This document shows positions 11,247-22,683 of a stretch of 64,000 bases of DNA, one piece after another (the first letter of the stretch is position 1; the number at the start of each line of letters is the position of its first letter). Origin of the DNA: Ceratobasidium sp. AG-K. Lineage: Eukaryota > Basidiomycota > Agaricomycetes > Cantharellales > Ceratobasidiaceae. The stretch is from the NCBI GenBank assembly GCA_037039685.1, contig JAWNGF010000003.1, forward strand, positions 4,314,571 to 4,378,570, given 5' to 3'. The notes under the pieces are model-generated. The model saw only the letters and a program-made list of their open reading frames with translations, did no database searches and was not told the origin of the DNA. Made by a program: the position numbers and the translations under genes.

Positions 11247-12462
11247 ATGCTGAGTTTTCTCGTTGGACTTCTTGCTGCAGGGTCCCTCACCGGAGCTATT
11301 CCAGCACCTAAAGTACAACCAAGTGAGTGTCGTATGGGATGGGGTCCACCTTACTGACATCTTGGATGGAAGGTATTCTAACGATTGGCGACTCCACGGT
11401 GACTAGCGATGCGGGCTGGGGCGCTGGCTTTGTAAGTCATTGTTTTCTTCTCGATGAGTTCAATCATAACGTAGGGTTTTGCCAGTGCTCTGATACACGA
11501 GGCTTGGCTAACTGCGCTAACCTTGCGGTCAGCGGGGTAAGCCATATCTAATTTCACCTCACCTCGTTCACGACAAAACACTCATCAACATTTCTTAGAC
11601 TACTACGGTCTCGTGGAAGGGGAAGCCCGAGTATCAAACCATGCTTACCAGCTGCAAAACTCCGGAAACGTGGGCAACGTATGTCCCATTTAGCGATTTA
11701 ACGCACGTCATATACGAACTGACGTCTTCCTGAAGGATCCAGTTCGGTCACAATGATCGTAAGTTGTGGTACCACTTATCCGGGTTGTGTCTCATAAACT
11801 GCTATCAATTTGTAGAGAAAGTCATGAACACCTCGTACTTTGCTCAAAATCTCGAATCCTTGACGCTTATCATCAAGGAGGCAGGATGCAAGCCCATTCT
11901 GGTGACGTCTCTTGCTCGACGCGTCTTTGCGAGCGAGCATGTTACCACGGATATCCTAGGGCCGTACTCAAACGAGACCATCAACGTCGCGGCCAAGCTT
12001 AAGCTACCGGTCCGTACGGAATCTTGTGCCCTATAAAGCGCCTAATAACCTCATGTATGCGCAGCTCCTCCCACTTCTGAATGATAGCTTGACATATATC
12101 ACGAAACTCGGCAAGGCTCAATCGATGTTATTCAACTGGGACTCTGCGACGACCAACAAGGGTAAGTGTCGTTATGAAGCGTACGCAAACGAATTAACCA
12201 CTGACGAGCCTGGGCTTAGATACGACCCACTTGAATGCGTAAGCGCATCGGCTTCACACACTATATCCTTGTGCTAACTGCAGCTCACCCCCACTACAGG
12301 CTTGGATGGGAGTATTTTGGTCGCATGGTCGCAGACGAAGTACACAAATACGTACCGCACTTGAGGCCCTACATTGTCGCAAATCGGACCTTGTCAGGAG
12401 CAATCGCAAATGGTGCCATTCTTCCTGGTGATATTCCTGTCGCGAGCTCTACGAGCTCGTAA
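11247..12462 (+). CDS. Secreted SGNH/GDSL hydrolase 2 (rhamnogalacturonan acetylesterase-like)
   Basis: Signal peptide MLSFLVGLLAAGSLTGAIPA. Block I is ILTIGDSTVTSDAGWGAGF, then CSDTRGLANCANLAVSG (block II), TIQFGHND (block III) and, across an intron, DTTHLNALGWEYFGRMVADE (block V). All four catalytic blocks are intact, including the oxyanion Asn (codon 11752-11754) and the Asp/His pair. Potential N-glycosylation sites are NTS, NET and NRT. The C-terminus GDIPVASSTSS is short and has no anchor. It is much closer to copy 3 than to copy 1 (shared SCKTPET, GCKPILVTSLAR and VADEVHKYVP), so 2 and 3 are the younger pair. Confidence 0.85.
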
Positions 12463-13384
12463 ACTCTGTAGATTCAATGTCATAGCATACGGTCGGTTGA
12501 ATAGTTTTCACACCAATGCTTACAAAAGAATAGTGTGAGGCATGTTGCTATTTGGTATCGTGATTTTGAACACGGTTGTGTATAAATGAACATGATGAGT
12601 TTGAGTAGTGCGCAATGCGTTATATAATTGAGAAGCAATCTATATGCACGTTATACGTAGAACGCGGGTGAGATGTACTAGAGAGTGTGATATTACACCA
12701 AATCAAACTGCAAGTCGAGCTGCTTAGCCAAGGAAAAGGTCTTGTGGGGCGAATGGAGAACTTGAAGGCTTCTAAACGTGACCAGCGCAGGGCAAGATTA
12801 AATGATGCAACGATCATTCATACAGTATCCATGCAGCTGGGCGAACTGCTAAGCGGTCCGGTTTACCGCATTGGCCCCATCCGCGCACTTTGTTTCGCCT
12901 TGAGGTAGGATGGCGGAAGTTACTGAGGTGCATACAATGCTACCACACGTGACTGTCCGGACCGGTCTCCGAGTCCCTCGACTAGGCAGCTACTCTACCT
13001 CCTCGTCGGTTTGCGCCCTGGAACGACTGATTAGGGGGCATGTAGTCTCCGATTTGATCCTGAGCTATCATCTCGCTTCTTTTGATGCACCTTGAATACG
13101 GACTTGAGCCGACGTCGAGCACTACGAAGCAATAACTTGGAGGCCGAAGCAACGAAAGGCTGCTTCCTAGTGCTAAAGGCATTACTCTGAGGCACCCCAA
13201 ACGAAGCTCTTTCTTCCTTTGAGGCATTCACCTCAATATGGTCTTATTTATCTCAGGACGGCAGGCCGGTGCCGTTGCATTTTCGGACCTGTATGCGAGC
13301 CTTTTAATCAAGGCCTTAGTCCTTGGAGGATAGTCACTCAACATCACTCTTATCACCCCCCTATCAAAATATCTACTATCATAT
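12463..13384. other. Intergenic between hydrolases 2 and 3
   Basis: About 0.9 kb without a supported gene. Short open frames at 12687-13095 have no recognisable product. It is longer than the gap between copies 1 and 2, but I found no remnant of a fourth copy. Confidence 0.5.
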
Positions 13385-14580
13385 ATGATTTTCAGTCTCA
13401 TCGCCGGTCTCCTTGCTGCGAGTGCTCCCGTCGAAGCAATCCCCTATCCCAAGCTAGCACCAAGTACATTTACGCTCGTGATTTTTTATTTTATTTTAAT
13501 TTTTCAAGTATTGAGAATCTTTCGGACGAAAGGTATCTTGACCATTGGCGACTCGACAGTCACCAGCGACGCGGGCTGGAGCGCGGGTTTTGTGTGCGCT
13601 CGTTTACAACAGCTTGGGTGGATCCTAACCTCCTATAACTAGTGCTCTGACACACGCGGCTTAGCCAACTGCACCAACCTTGCAGCCAGCGGAGTATGCG
13701 GTTTCATTTATTTGCTTATGATCCGGCTTCTAAACTGTTCCTAGACCAGCGCAACCTCATGGAGGACTAAACCCCAGTACGACATCATGCTTACTAGCTG
13801 CAAAACGCCAGAGACGTGGGTGACGTACGTCTTCTGTTGATCAGACACCAAGTGTAGTGCTGACGCCTATTCAGCATTCAGTTTGGTCATACCGACCGTG
13901 AGTCATGTCATTATATCGAGTGGCTTCGATTCACGATCAATCCTTTGCAGAGAAGGTTGTAAACACTTCGGTATTTGCGCAGGACCTCGAGGCATTGACT
14001 CTCGAGATCAAGGACGCGGGGTGCAAGCCCATCTTGGTGACATCCCTCGCCCGTCCTGTCTTTGCGCGCGAATACGTTCCGACAAATATTCTGGGCCCGT
14101 ACGCCAACGAGACGATCAATGTCGCGGCAAGGCTCAAGTTACTGGTTCGTTTTGAAATTCTATAGGCCGAAAATACTTACTGACCCAGTATATGCGTAGC
14201 TCCTCCCACTGTTGAACGACAGTCCAACCTACCCCAGTAAACTGGGCAAGGCAAAATCTGTGTACTTCAACTGGGGCTGGGACACCAATGGTACGGGTAA
14301 GTATCGGTGTCATGCAATTCCTACAGACCGCATATACTTAGAGAGTCGGTTTAGATAGGACTCACTTGAACGCGTGCGTGATCCAACGATTAGCCATTTC
14401 TTCTCACTCACCCAACTATTTCTCACTAGGCTTGGCTGGAAGTACTTTGGCCGCATTGTCGCAGACGAAGTACACAAATACGTACCCGAACTCAGGGATT
14501 ACATCGTCCTGGACAACGCCTTGTCGGCGGCCGTCGCCAACGGCACCATCCTCCCAGGAGACATCCCCGTGAGCGCATAG
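13385..14580 (+). CDS. Secreted SGNH/GDSL hydrolase 3, oxyanion-hole Asn replaced by Thr
   Basis: Third tandem paralogue, with signal peptide MIFSLIAGLLAASAPVEAIP. Block I is ILTIGDSTVTSDAGWSAGF and block II CTNLAASG. Block V is DRTHLNALGWKYFGRIVADE, with catalytic Asp and His kept. Block III reads FGHTD (Thr codon 13891-13893) where copies 1 and 2 have FGHND. In SGNH hydrolases this Asn helps form the oxyanion hole, so activity may be reduced. The exon pattern matches copy 2 and I see no frame break, so it is probably expressed. It ends GDIPVSA with TAG at 14578-14580. Confidence 0.83.
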
Positions 14581-14596
14581 ACCGTGAGCGCATAGA
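14567..14596 (+). repeat. 15-bp perfect tandem duplication across the stop codon of hydrolase 3
   Basis: The unit ccgtgagcgcataga occurs at 14567-14581 and again at 14582-14596. The first copy contains the stop codon, so the duplication only affects the 3' UTR. It looks like a recent slippage event. Confidence 0.85.
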
Positions 14597-14756
14597 CATG
14601 GGAAAAACCATGTGCATAGGAAAAATGTGAATACTTGATCATGGAATCACAAAAACATAGTCAGACAGCATACAAACCCATATGAAGAGATTAAGATTCA
14701 AAAGATAGATGCGCCAAAACCACAAGTCCAAAAAGAAAGTCCGCACCCCACACATT

Positions 14757-17752
14757 TTACTTGTTGTCTCCGTCAAAGAACTTGACGAGTTGAGAAATGG
14801 GCACCTTGCCTCGACCGGCTCCGGGCAGAGGCTTGTTGCCATTACCGTTACCTCCACCGGCACCCTTGCGGCGAATGACCAACGGATCAACAAACTTGGC
14901 CTCACTGCCTCCATTGGCTAGGCGCGGGCTAATGACTTTTTCGCGAACATCCTCCCAATCTTCAGTCTGTGCGAACACCGCGGCGAGACCACCCGAACCA
15001 TCGTTGCTTGAGCTAACCGTGCGACGCAAACGGGTGGAGGTGGTGGTAGGGGTAGGCGAAGGAGGGAGTTGAGGAGCCCCAAATGACGAATGTGAACGAG
15101 CACGGCCGGCCGAGGGAGGTGAGCGAAGCTGGGACGCGTCGGAGCCTGCTCCAGGGGATGAAGTGAAGGTGGCGGTTTGGGTCGGCATTGAATGTGGCCT
15201 CTCATCTCCGCCGGACAAAGCGACCGTATAACGTTTGCGAGGCGTAGGAGAGACAGGCTCAGGGCGAAGCGCACGGGTCGAGGGAAGGGCAAGCGGAGTT
15301 GCCTTGTCCACGGGTTCCTCCTTGTCCTTGTCCATTTCAGAAGGCTTGATGTTGAGGGGGGCCGTTCCAGAAAGGGTGACCGAACTCGACGACGCGCCAG
15401 GGGGCATGGGGAAAGCAGACGCTGCTGCTGCGAGAGGTGTGACAGCTTGACCGTTCGAAGTATAATCTCCAGATGGGTATGGGAGACGAGAACGCAAGGC
15501 AGAGGGCGGGCTGGTAGGTTGCGAGCCAGTAAGCGAAGGGACTCGGGCCATAGGTGGTGGTGGTGAAAACTCCTTTGCTGCCCCAGGAACGGGCTTGAAC
15601 TCCCGAGAGCTTGATCCCGATGGCGAGCTGAACCTCCGACCTGAAGCAGATGGCGGCGAGCCCAGAGACGAACTGCTAGCAGTCAACGAGTTTGTCATGG
15701 ATGGGACAGGAGGCAATGGTTGGCGGTTTGCGAGGGGCGTGACGACCTCGGCGACGCTCGGGCGCGTCTCAATTCCGTCTGCCTCGACAGATCCCAATGA
15801 GATGACTGACATGCGAACTGCGGCTGTGTTGGATGTATCGCCGTTGAGAGCGCTAAGGGCAGTAGCATACGAGCTCGCGCTGGTGGAAGACATGGCTCGG
15901 GCCCGGTTCGCGGCCGACTGATCGTGCCTTGGTCGAACAGGAGTAATGGGCGGGTTGAGATTGATAGTTTGAGGTGGCTGGGAAGGCTGAGGCGGTTGGG
16001 AAGGTTGAGGCGGCTGAGGAGGCGCTGGCGGCGGAATACTTTCACGCAAGCCCTCCATGCTGCGACGGATGTCTTGAATTCCTGCCTTGAGCAAGCCAAT
16101 CTCTTTTGTGACGGTGTCGGCCTTGGTATCCTTTTCGACCAAATAACTATGCCTCCAAGTCAGTCTCAGAACATTAGAGCGCTTATGCTTTAATGAAAGG
16201 GTGCTCACCGCTCAACATCCTTCATGCGTTCTTCTAGCGCGCGAACATGTCCCACTGTCCATTTTTCCAACTTTTCGAATCGCCTCGCGATTGTGAGCAG
16301 GGTAAGGGGGATGTCGAGGGCACCAGCGGGAGTAAACTGGGCATACAACGGAGGTGCTCCATCATCGGTAGTCGCAGTTGTACTGGTAGTCATAGCGCGC
16401 CTATCCCTTTCCTTCTCTATGTCGCTTGGGCCGAGCTTCTTGTCCTTTTCAGTGTTGGGGGACTTGTCAGGAGATGTGTTGGGAGATCGTCCCATCAATG
16501 GGGTACCAAGATTGGTTAGGCCGATCTGAGCTGGGCTCGTCTGGGCTCGGGCAGGTTGAAGGGGACTGGGGGCTGGGCTCGGAGTTGCGCGATTGGCAAA
16601 GGGAAGTGAAGGTCCTGGGGTCTTGGGGCTACTGGTAAGACCACCATCGTTGCTTAGCCGAGTGCCGAAAAGGTCACCGCTCGCACGGCCTCCACCTTGA
16701 GCTTCGATCTCGCGGGCCAGTTGCTCGTGTGGCATGATGGGTTTAGGGGAGTAGGTACGGGGTTGCTCGGGCGAGGATGATATGGCGCCCGCTAAAAAGC
16801 TGCTACTGTCGTCGCGTGGAGCGGCAGCTAGGCGGGAGGCAGCAGCCATGGCCAGGAGGGTTGGGTCGGTGCTACGAACTCCTGGAAGAGGAAGAGCGGG
16901 CCAGTCGGTGCTGCCACCAGTACTCTTCTTTCCCTTTTCCTTCTCCTTGCCACGAGCTTCGGCGACAATCTGCTGCGCGGGGGTCATCTCCTTTTCTTTC
17001 TCCTTGGTTGGCGTCAACTTGGACTTGGCCATGCCCCACCAACTCGTCTCGCCTTCCTTTTCTCTCTTGGGCGAAGCTACTGGGGAAAGACTCATACCAC
17101 GTGTGGGAGTCACGGGTCGACCAAGCTGGGCGCGTTCCATAGTTCGCTGCTGTTGTTCAGCCTGGGCCTTTCTCTGTGCGCGTTGAGCGAGTTCCTGTTC
17201 TTCAGCACGTCTCCGCGCCTCTGCCTCTTCGGTTAAAATCCTCTCGGCTTCGCGTCTAGATTGCTCCCGCGCACGCTCGGCTTCGGCTTCGAGTTCCGCG
17301 TCTGTCATTCGCTGACCAGAAGCGCTACCGTTGAGTTGTGCGTCCGAGTTGAAAAGTGAGTTCATCCGATTCGCAAACGTATTAGCAAAGCGCGTCACTA
17401 CGGGTGGTCCAGAGGCAGGGCTGGATCCCATTGGTTGAGGTAGCGGACGTTCCCCCCATGGTACTTCTTCCTCTTCATCAAATTCGGGATCCATGCTTCG
17501 GTCAAATGCTTGAGCACGCAAGGGAGAAGCCGACCGACGAGGTGGGATAGGCGTTGGCTTTGATCGGTTGCTTGACAGCGAAATGGTTTCCATATCAGGA
17601 AGTCCAAGCGGAGCAGGCGGAGGGATTGCAGGCAATAAAGAATTAGGCGGATTATTCCTGAGTTTGTTGGCAAATGGGGATGGTGCCCTCGCGGGCGGAG
17701 CCTGATTGGCTGACAGAGACGCAGAGGAGCGGTGAGAGGGTGTGAATGACAT
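14757..17752 (-). CDS. Large Ser/Pro-rich disordered protein with coiled coils
   Basis: Two exons (17752-16209 and 16146-14757) joined by a 62-base intron give a protein of about 977 residues. Low-complexity Ser/Pro/Ala sequence dominates. A charged helix at about residues 155-220 (ELEAEAERAREQSRREAERI) and a second at the exon junction (ARRFEKLEKWTVGHVRALEE, then RYLVEKDTKAD) should form coiled coils. A tryptophan patch ETSWWGMAKSKLTP and a C-terminal block DWEDVREKVISPRLANGG / VPISQLVKFFDGD look like short conserved motifs. I chose the Met of MSFTPSHRSS; an in-frame Met 14 codons upstream is possible. No family recognised; a scaffold or cytoskeletal adaptor would fit the composition, which is inference. 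Confidence 0.75.
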
Positions 17753-18353
17753 AGTTATGAAGTAATTCGGGTATCCTGGAAAACGTATGAGCACTCGACA
17801 CGCAACTCGAGGATGGTGACGCGCACAGTGTTTGTCGGATGGATGACCGTGGATAAACGTTTCCCTTGATCTGAATAGATGTTGACGTACTTGTTACTGT
17901 AAATTGTTGAGTACGTGTCACATGGGTTTCTAATTCAGCAACATACCATGCAGGAGGCCAATGTCGCGTCGAAGAGGATATAGGGGGTGGAAGCCAAGTG
18001 TAAATCGTGAGCGAACATTCACGTGACCTCAACCGGATGCCAGACTCCGTATCGCATCAATAAATCTAACTACAATCCGGCTATGACCGCAAGGATCTCA
18101 CTCGCATAAAATTATGTATGTGACAGTGCAGAACCTCTCTCTAGCACTGGGATCGGGCTCATTCATTTCTCGAAAGACATTTTCATGCTCAAATAGCCGC
18201 ACACTCAATGCTCTCAGCGATATTGGAAATTATCTCGCACAAATGGCTGATGTCATGGCTGCCACCCGATGATCATCCATAGAAACGTGTAATGCTCATG
18301 CTATATATCAACCTTACGTATTAAACTATTCTACATCGACCTATTTCAGGTTC
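17753..18353. other. Intergenic, upstream of the coiled-coil gene
   Basis: No gene seen on either strand. The minus-strand promoter of the coiled-coil gene should lie at its left end. The right end is the 3' flank of the F-box pseudogene. Confidence 0.5.
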
Positions 18354-19910
18354 ACTAGTTGAATTGATCCCAAACTTCAAACTGATCCGGCTTTAAAGAT
18401 CCCATTGGCAAACGCTCAACCACATGGCATCGAGGATCCACCTCCTCAAGTTCATCGCTGCCCGGTGATCGATCCTAAGTCTGACTTTGCAGAAAACAAG
18501 ACTCCCAGATTGTGATTGTATGGACCTGGTTTCTCTCCAAGAGCCACTTCAAGGAACCCACGCTAAACGAGGTTGCGAACAAACACAGTCGATCTATATA
18601 GGAGCCGGTAGCAGAGCTTTTATGTTCTGGCGGATGGGCTTCATTTGCTATAGGTAATGCCAGTGGGCGATAACTGAAGTGGCTTTACCCCAGGAGCGAT
18701 CCATCGAAGTAAGCGGCCCAAAGCGATCAAATAGTGATCTTCGCCGTGTAAATCTAGGATCTCTAAGTCATCCAAGTGGACAGGCGCCATTGGTATAGCT
18801 GGAGAACACTGGTTGTTGGGAGTGGAGTGGAGTTGGAACACACGTAGTTTGGGACTAGAGGTTAATATAGCGACGAGTTCATCTTCAGAAAAGAGTATAT
18901 CGTAATAGCTGCCAAATATCAATCGCAACTCAGTGAGTCCGTGGTGTGCCGCACTAGTCCAGTATGGATATATCCTACAAAGCTCAGCAAAAATCGAAAA
19001 TGCTCCGGGGTGCTCCGCAGCATTTTAGATTTTTGCTGAGAGCCGTAAAACCCTTCTGGGCCGCCAAAGAGCTTCCAGAGTCTTAGGAGAGTGAGAGTCA
19101 ATCACGACCGCCGCACTTGCAACAACGCCATAGTACCCCACAGCACCCCCAGGTAAAATGAAAGTTGTGGACAATGTAAACATACTCTTGATTGAAAACT
19201 GGGTAAGTACCCCGGGCGTGCAGTTAGCCAGACGTAATTTCAAGGTAGTAATATCTCCAATAGATCCCTGAGGACAGTTGCTCCTGGCGCTGCCGTCTGC
19301 CGTAAGTTCCAGAGACCCTATGCGTGCCGCAACCGATGCAAGAAAGTGACCCGCTCCTTCATATGCTCGGTAACTGTATATTCCTGGTTCTCCCGTATGT
19401 ATCGCATGGATGTGAATAGGTAGCTCCCCGGATCTAGCTACGTAAGCTGCTACATGATCCATTAGACTTCGATGAAGCGGATCACAAGGGGCAAGGTCGA
19501 CGTGAGACCAGCGTGTTTGTGGGCTGAGGGCAAGCTGGCGCCAGTTTGAACATACAGGCGATAGATTGTCGGAGCCCCGTGGGAATATGAGTTTGTCGCG
19601 GGGGTTGCAAGCTCGCGCGTCTCGTACGAAGTGGAACCGCGATTCAGGATCTCTGGTGGAAGGATATCTATGGGGGCAAGGTGGTATGATAGTTGTAACA
19701 GCTACTAACTTCCACCTTGGATAGCTTTATTTTTTCCTTGAAGGAGGTGACCCGCTCAAGCTCGTTGGCTATGCTGTCCGAAAGGGCTCGTAATGCGCTA
19801 CCAATTGGGTTTCCGGGCGCGAAATAGCCCTGAATGCCAGAGCACGCTGTGTAGTAACGGTCCAGAGCCTCTTGCAAAACATGTCCTGCATCCGTGAGCT
19901 CTTGTAACAT
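18354..19910 (-). pseudogene. F-box-like protein pseudogene
   Basis: Decayed paralogue of the intact gene at 20251-21912. The N-terminus MLQELTDAGHVLQEALDRYY aligns with MIQELTDAGLVLQGALNRYL. Just after the NYHTTL block a small deletion shifts the frame and creates a stop. Homology then continues in other frames through DNLSPVCSNWRQLAL, WSHVDLAPCDPLHRSLMDH and VHLDDLEILDLHGED to KWLLERNQVHTITIW and EVW. A 58-base palindrome (18983-19040) interrupts the segment VLRL..YPYWTSAA and adds another stop. A block of about 60 residues present in the intact copy is missing. Several independent lesions make a functional product unlikely. Confidence 0.85.
18983..19040. mobile_element. 58-bp palindromic insertion (hairpin element) inside the F-box pseudogene
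   Basis: Two 22-base arms, ctcagcaaaaatcgaaaatg+ct and its near-perfect inverted partner (one mismatch), flank a 14-base GC-rich centre. The intact paralogue has an empty site at about 21032-21050 reading caaagtcgtaaaac. The pseudogene reads caaAG, the palindrome, then AGccgtaaaac. That is what an insertion with a 2-bp AG target duplication would leave. No second copy is visible in this window. It carries no coding capacity; whether it moves by a transposase or arose another way is unknown. Confidence 0.65.
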
Positions 19911-20250
19911 ATTGAATTATCCGATTGGTTGCAACAATTCTGGCCAAAGTCGTTGGGCGCTGACAATGGGCTTGGTAATTATAGGATCCTAGCGAGTGTA
20001 AGCATCCGGCGCTACTTGGATACTGACACCGGGTTTTGGATCTGGGTGTCTGGCCCCGACAACCACGGTGGTGGCAATAAAAACCTTTCTCGCCTAATTA
20101 CTTTTTTACAATTATAATTCTAAAGTTCGATATATACTGCCAGGCATACGTGTAGCATCTTTTGTGTATCGACGAGCACTGGTATTGTTGATGTATGCAT
20201 CATTCCTATCCAGCCAAAATGCATACAAAGAGAAATACTATCGCAGGCAA
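19911..20250. other. Intergenic between the F-box pseudogene and the intact F-box gene
   Basis: No gene seen. It is the 3' flank of the intact F-box gene and the former promoter of the pseudogene. Confidence 0.5.
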
Positions 20251-21912
20251 TCAATCCCAAACTTCAAATAGTCTCGGCCTGGTCTCCTGTAGATTTTCAA
20301 CAGCCTGACATAAAGCATACACCTCCTTGAGAATATCGAGCCTCAATGATATTTGAGCTTGAGCTGGAGGGTCGAAGATGAATCCTGGTTTCCACAATGT
20401 AAGTGTATGCACCTGGTTCCTCTCCAGGAGCCACTTGAGGGCACAGACATAAAATGCACAATTGATTATACATAGTCGGTCTAAGCGCAAGCTGGTGGCA
20501 GAGGTGCTTTGTTCAGACGAAGCGTCGTCTATTGCGGAGGTTGCCCCTTCTTGACTGCAGGATGAAACCTCGAGTATGAGAACTTCGAGTTTGGGGGTTT
20601 GCTCGAGCACCATGCTTATCCCCTGGCATGAGATGAAGCCCTGAACCAGGCGAAGCTTCTTTATATTTGAACGAGAAAAGAACGCCTTGGCCACGTCTGA
20701 CCAGCAACCTGTCATGCTCATGGCACCAGTAAACGATAATTGAAGTGGCCTTGAGCCGGGTGCAATCCATCGAAGTAAGTAACTGGGTTTGTTGTTGCCC
20801 GTACTTTGTAAATCCAGAGCCTCCAAGTCGTCCAGGTGCACGGGCACCACCGATGTATCTAGGGAAAGCGGGTCGCGCACAGAAGAATCGAATTGAAATA
20901 TGCGTAGTTTGGGACTGGAACCTAAGATAGCGACGAGCTGGGATTCAGGAATAGGTGCCTCGCGACGGTCGCCAAATACCAAACGCAACTCGGTGAGTCC
21001 ATGATATGCAGCGCTGGTCCAGTAGGGATACATACCACAAAGTCGTAAAACTGTAACTGAACGCCAAAGGTTTTCCAGGAACGATTGGGGTTGGTGAATG
21101 AATACAATATCGCCAGAGTCAAGTACGGTATCTGCCAGAAATTCTTCGGGGCAAATGAAGGTGGTCACGGCTGTGAACGTGTTCCTGATTGTGAGCTGAG
21201 TAAGCGCTCCAGCTACGCAGTTGCTCAGACACAATCGTAAGGTTGAGACGTCTCCGACCGAATGAGCATCAGGCTCGCCATCTGCAACTAGTTCCAGAGA
21301 CCGTATGCGTGGCGCGACCGATGCAAGGAAGTGACCCATTCCTTCCTGAATTTGATCGTTGTACTGGCCTGGTTTTTCCAAGTGCATAGCATGGACATGA
21401 ATGGGCAGGCTTCCTGCTCTGACCGAGTAAGTCTCCGCACGGCTCATTAAACCTTGATGAAGCGAATGACATGGAGCAAGGTCAACATGAGTCCAGAGTG
21501 CCTGTGAGCGGAGGGCGACCTGGCGCCAGCTGGAACATACGCGAGAGAGGTTGTCGGGACACCTCGGGAACATGAGTTTGTCGCGACGGTCGCAATCCTT
21601 AGAATCGTTCACATAGTGAAATATGCGAGTTAGGATTTCTGGTGGAAGGACGCTTATGGGTACAAGGGTGGTATGATAGTTGCGGCAACTACTGACGACT
21701 GCCTTGGATAGTTTTATTTTTGTCTCAAAAGATGTGACCGTTTCGAGCTCGTCGGCTATGCGCTCCGAAAGAGCCTGAAGCATGTCATCCAGGCGATTTC
21801 CCTGCGCAAAATAGCCTTGAATAGCAGAACACGCGTTGAGATAGCGGTTCAGAGCGCCTTGAAGGACAAGGCCAGCGTCTGTGAGTTCCTGGATCATGCC
21901 GAGGTGTGGCAT
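20251..21912 (-). CDS. F-box-like protein (intact)
   Basis: Single-exon gene of 553 residues. An N-terminal helical region (LTDAGLVLQGALNRYLNACS to TKIKLSKAVVSSC) precedes an F-box-like segment at about residues 83-140: SVLPPEILTRIFHYV, DNLSRVCSSWRQVALRSQAL and WTHVDLAPC. The rest is a series of degenerate leucine-rich segments (SPKLRIFQF, VHLDDLEALDLQ, TPKLEVLILEV, LRLDRLCIINC) and a short tail ending LFEVWD. F-box proteins link substrates to SCF ubiquitin ligases through Skp1; large lineage-specific sets occur in Agaricomycetes. The substrate is unknown. It belongs to a local cluster with a pseudogene on one side and a relic on the other. Confidence 0.85.
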   Translation of the reverse strand: MPHLGMIQELTDAGLVLQGALNRYLNACSAIQGYFAQGNRLDDMLQALSERIADELETVTSFETKIKLSKAVVSSCRNYHTTLVPISVLPPEILTRIFHYVNDSKDCDRRDKLMFPRCPDNLSRVCSSWRQVALRSQALWTHVDLAPCHSLHQGLMSRAETYSVRAGSLPIHVHAMHLEKPGQYNDQIQEGMGHFLASVAPRIRSLELVADGEPDAHSVGDVSTLRLCLSNCVAGALTQLTIRNTFTAVTTFICPEEFLADTVLDSGDIVFIHQPQSFLENLWRSVTVLRLCGMYPYWTSAAYHGLTELRLVFGDRREAPIPESQLVAILGSSPKLRIFQFDSSVRDPLSLDTSVVPVHLDDLEALDLQSTGNNKPSYLLRWIAPGSRPLQLSFTGAMSMTGCWSDVAKAFFSRSNIKKLRLVQGFISCQGISMVLEQTPKLEVLILEVSSCSQEGATSAIDDASSEQSTSATSLRLDRLCIINCAFYVCALKWLLERNQVHTLTLWKPGFIFDPPAQAQISLRLDILKEVYALCQAVENLQETRPRLFEVWD

Positions 21913-22279
21913 TTGCTGAAGTGCACTAGGGATCGCGGGCCTAACTTAGCTTTAGAACAGCGGAGTCAAACTCTGCAAGCATTTCAATAAATGGTAAGCG
22001 CTCAGCGTTATGGCGAAGATATGATATAACTTAATTTCACCGTTTGTGCGACAGAACAGTAATATCAAACCAAATACTGTGCATATACCGAACCAATACG
22101 AGGGAAATTGCAACGCGCTCGGTGCTGGGTTGATATCAATTTAAAATATATAGAGCGCTATCGAGACCTCACCGAAGTCAGGCCAACTTTCCCTCGTGCT
22201 GACCAGTGCGTGCTTGCTGAAATCAGTCGAGATTCTCCGTGGGCCACGTGGGACAGTGAACGTGGTTAGTATTGACTGC
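21913..22279. other. Intergenic, upstream of the intact F-box gene
   Basis: No gene. An AT-rich stretch around 22140-22155 could provide a TATA-like element for the minus-strand F-box gene; support is weak. Confidence 0.4.
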
Positions 22280-22460
22280 GAACACAATTTCATGCACCTG
22301 TAGCCTTGTTTGGAAGGAGGCGACTAGTTCAAGATCTTCGGATATGCGTTCTAAAACCCCGAGGAGAACACCATCAAGAGAGTCACTCAACGCGGAATAA
22401 CCCTGAATGTTGGAGGGGTACCGATCCGGTGCTCCTTAAAGACTTCCTTGACCTGCAACT
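22280..22460 (-). pseudogene. F-box-like gene relic (N-terminal fragment)
   Basis: Reading the minus strand gives RYPSNIQGYSALSDSLDGVL and LERISEDLELVASFQTRLQ. These align with YLNACSAIQGYFAQGNRLDD and LSERIADELETVTSFETKI of the intact F-box protein. No start codon, F-box or downstream exon is present, so only a fragment of a third paralogue survives. Confidence 0.6.
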
Positions 22461-22683
22461 ATAGGTCCTTGGATCGTGTTGGAATGTGAGATTCGTCGTT
22501 GTAAATGGAACCGAACGGCTGCAAGGGGAAAAAAACGCAATGCAAGTGCCTACCGTCAAGGTGGGGCGCCAGAAGTTGTCGTGGATGGCCGGAGGCATGC
22601 CCTCGCTGCTTGCGTTGAAGCCAATGAGATCATGTGCTATTCGAACACCTACAATATTAGATACTACAGAACAAAATATCATT

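Noticed and set aside
15990..16030. Short tandem repeat in DNA (ggctgaggcggttgggaag units)
   Set aside because: It encodes the Pro/Gln-rich PPQPSQPPQPSQPPQ run of the coiled-coil protein, so it is explained as a coding repeat.
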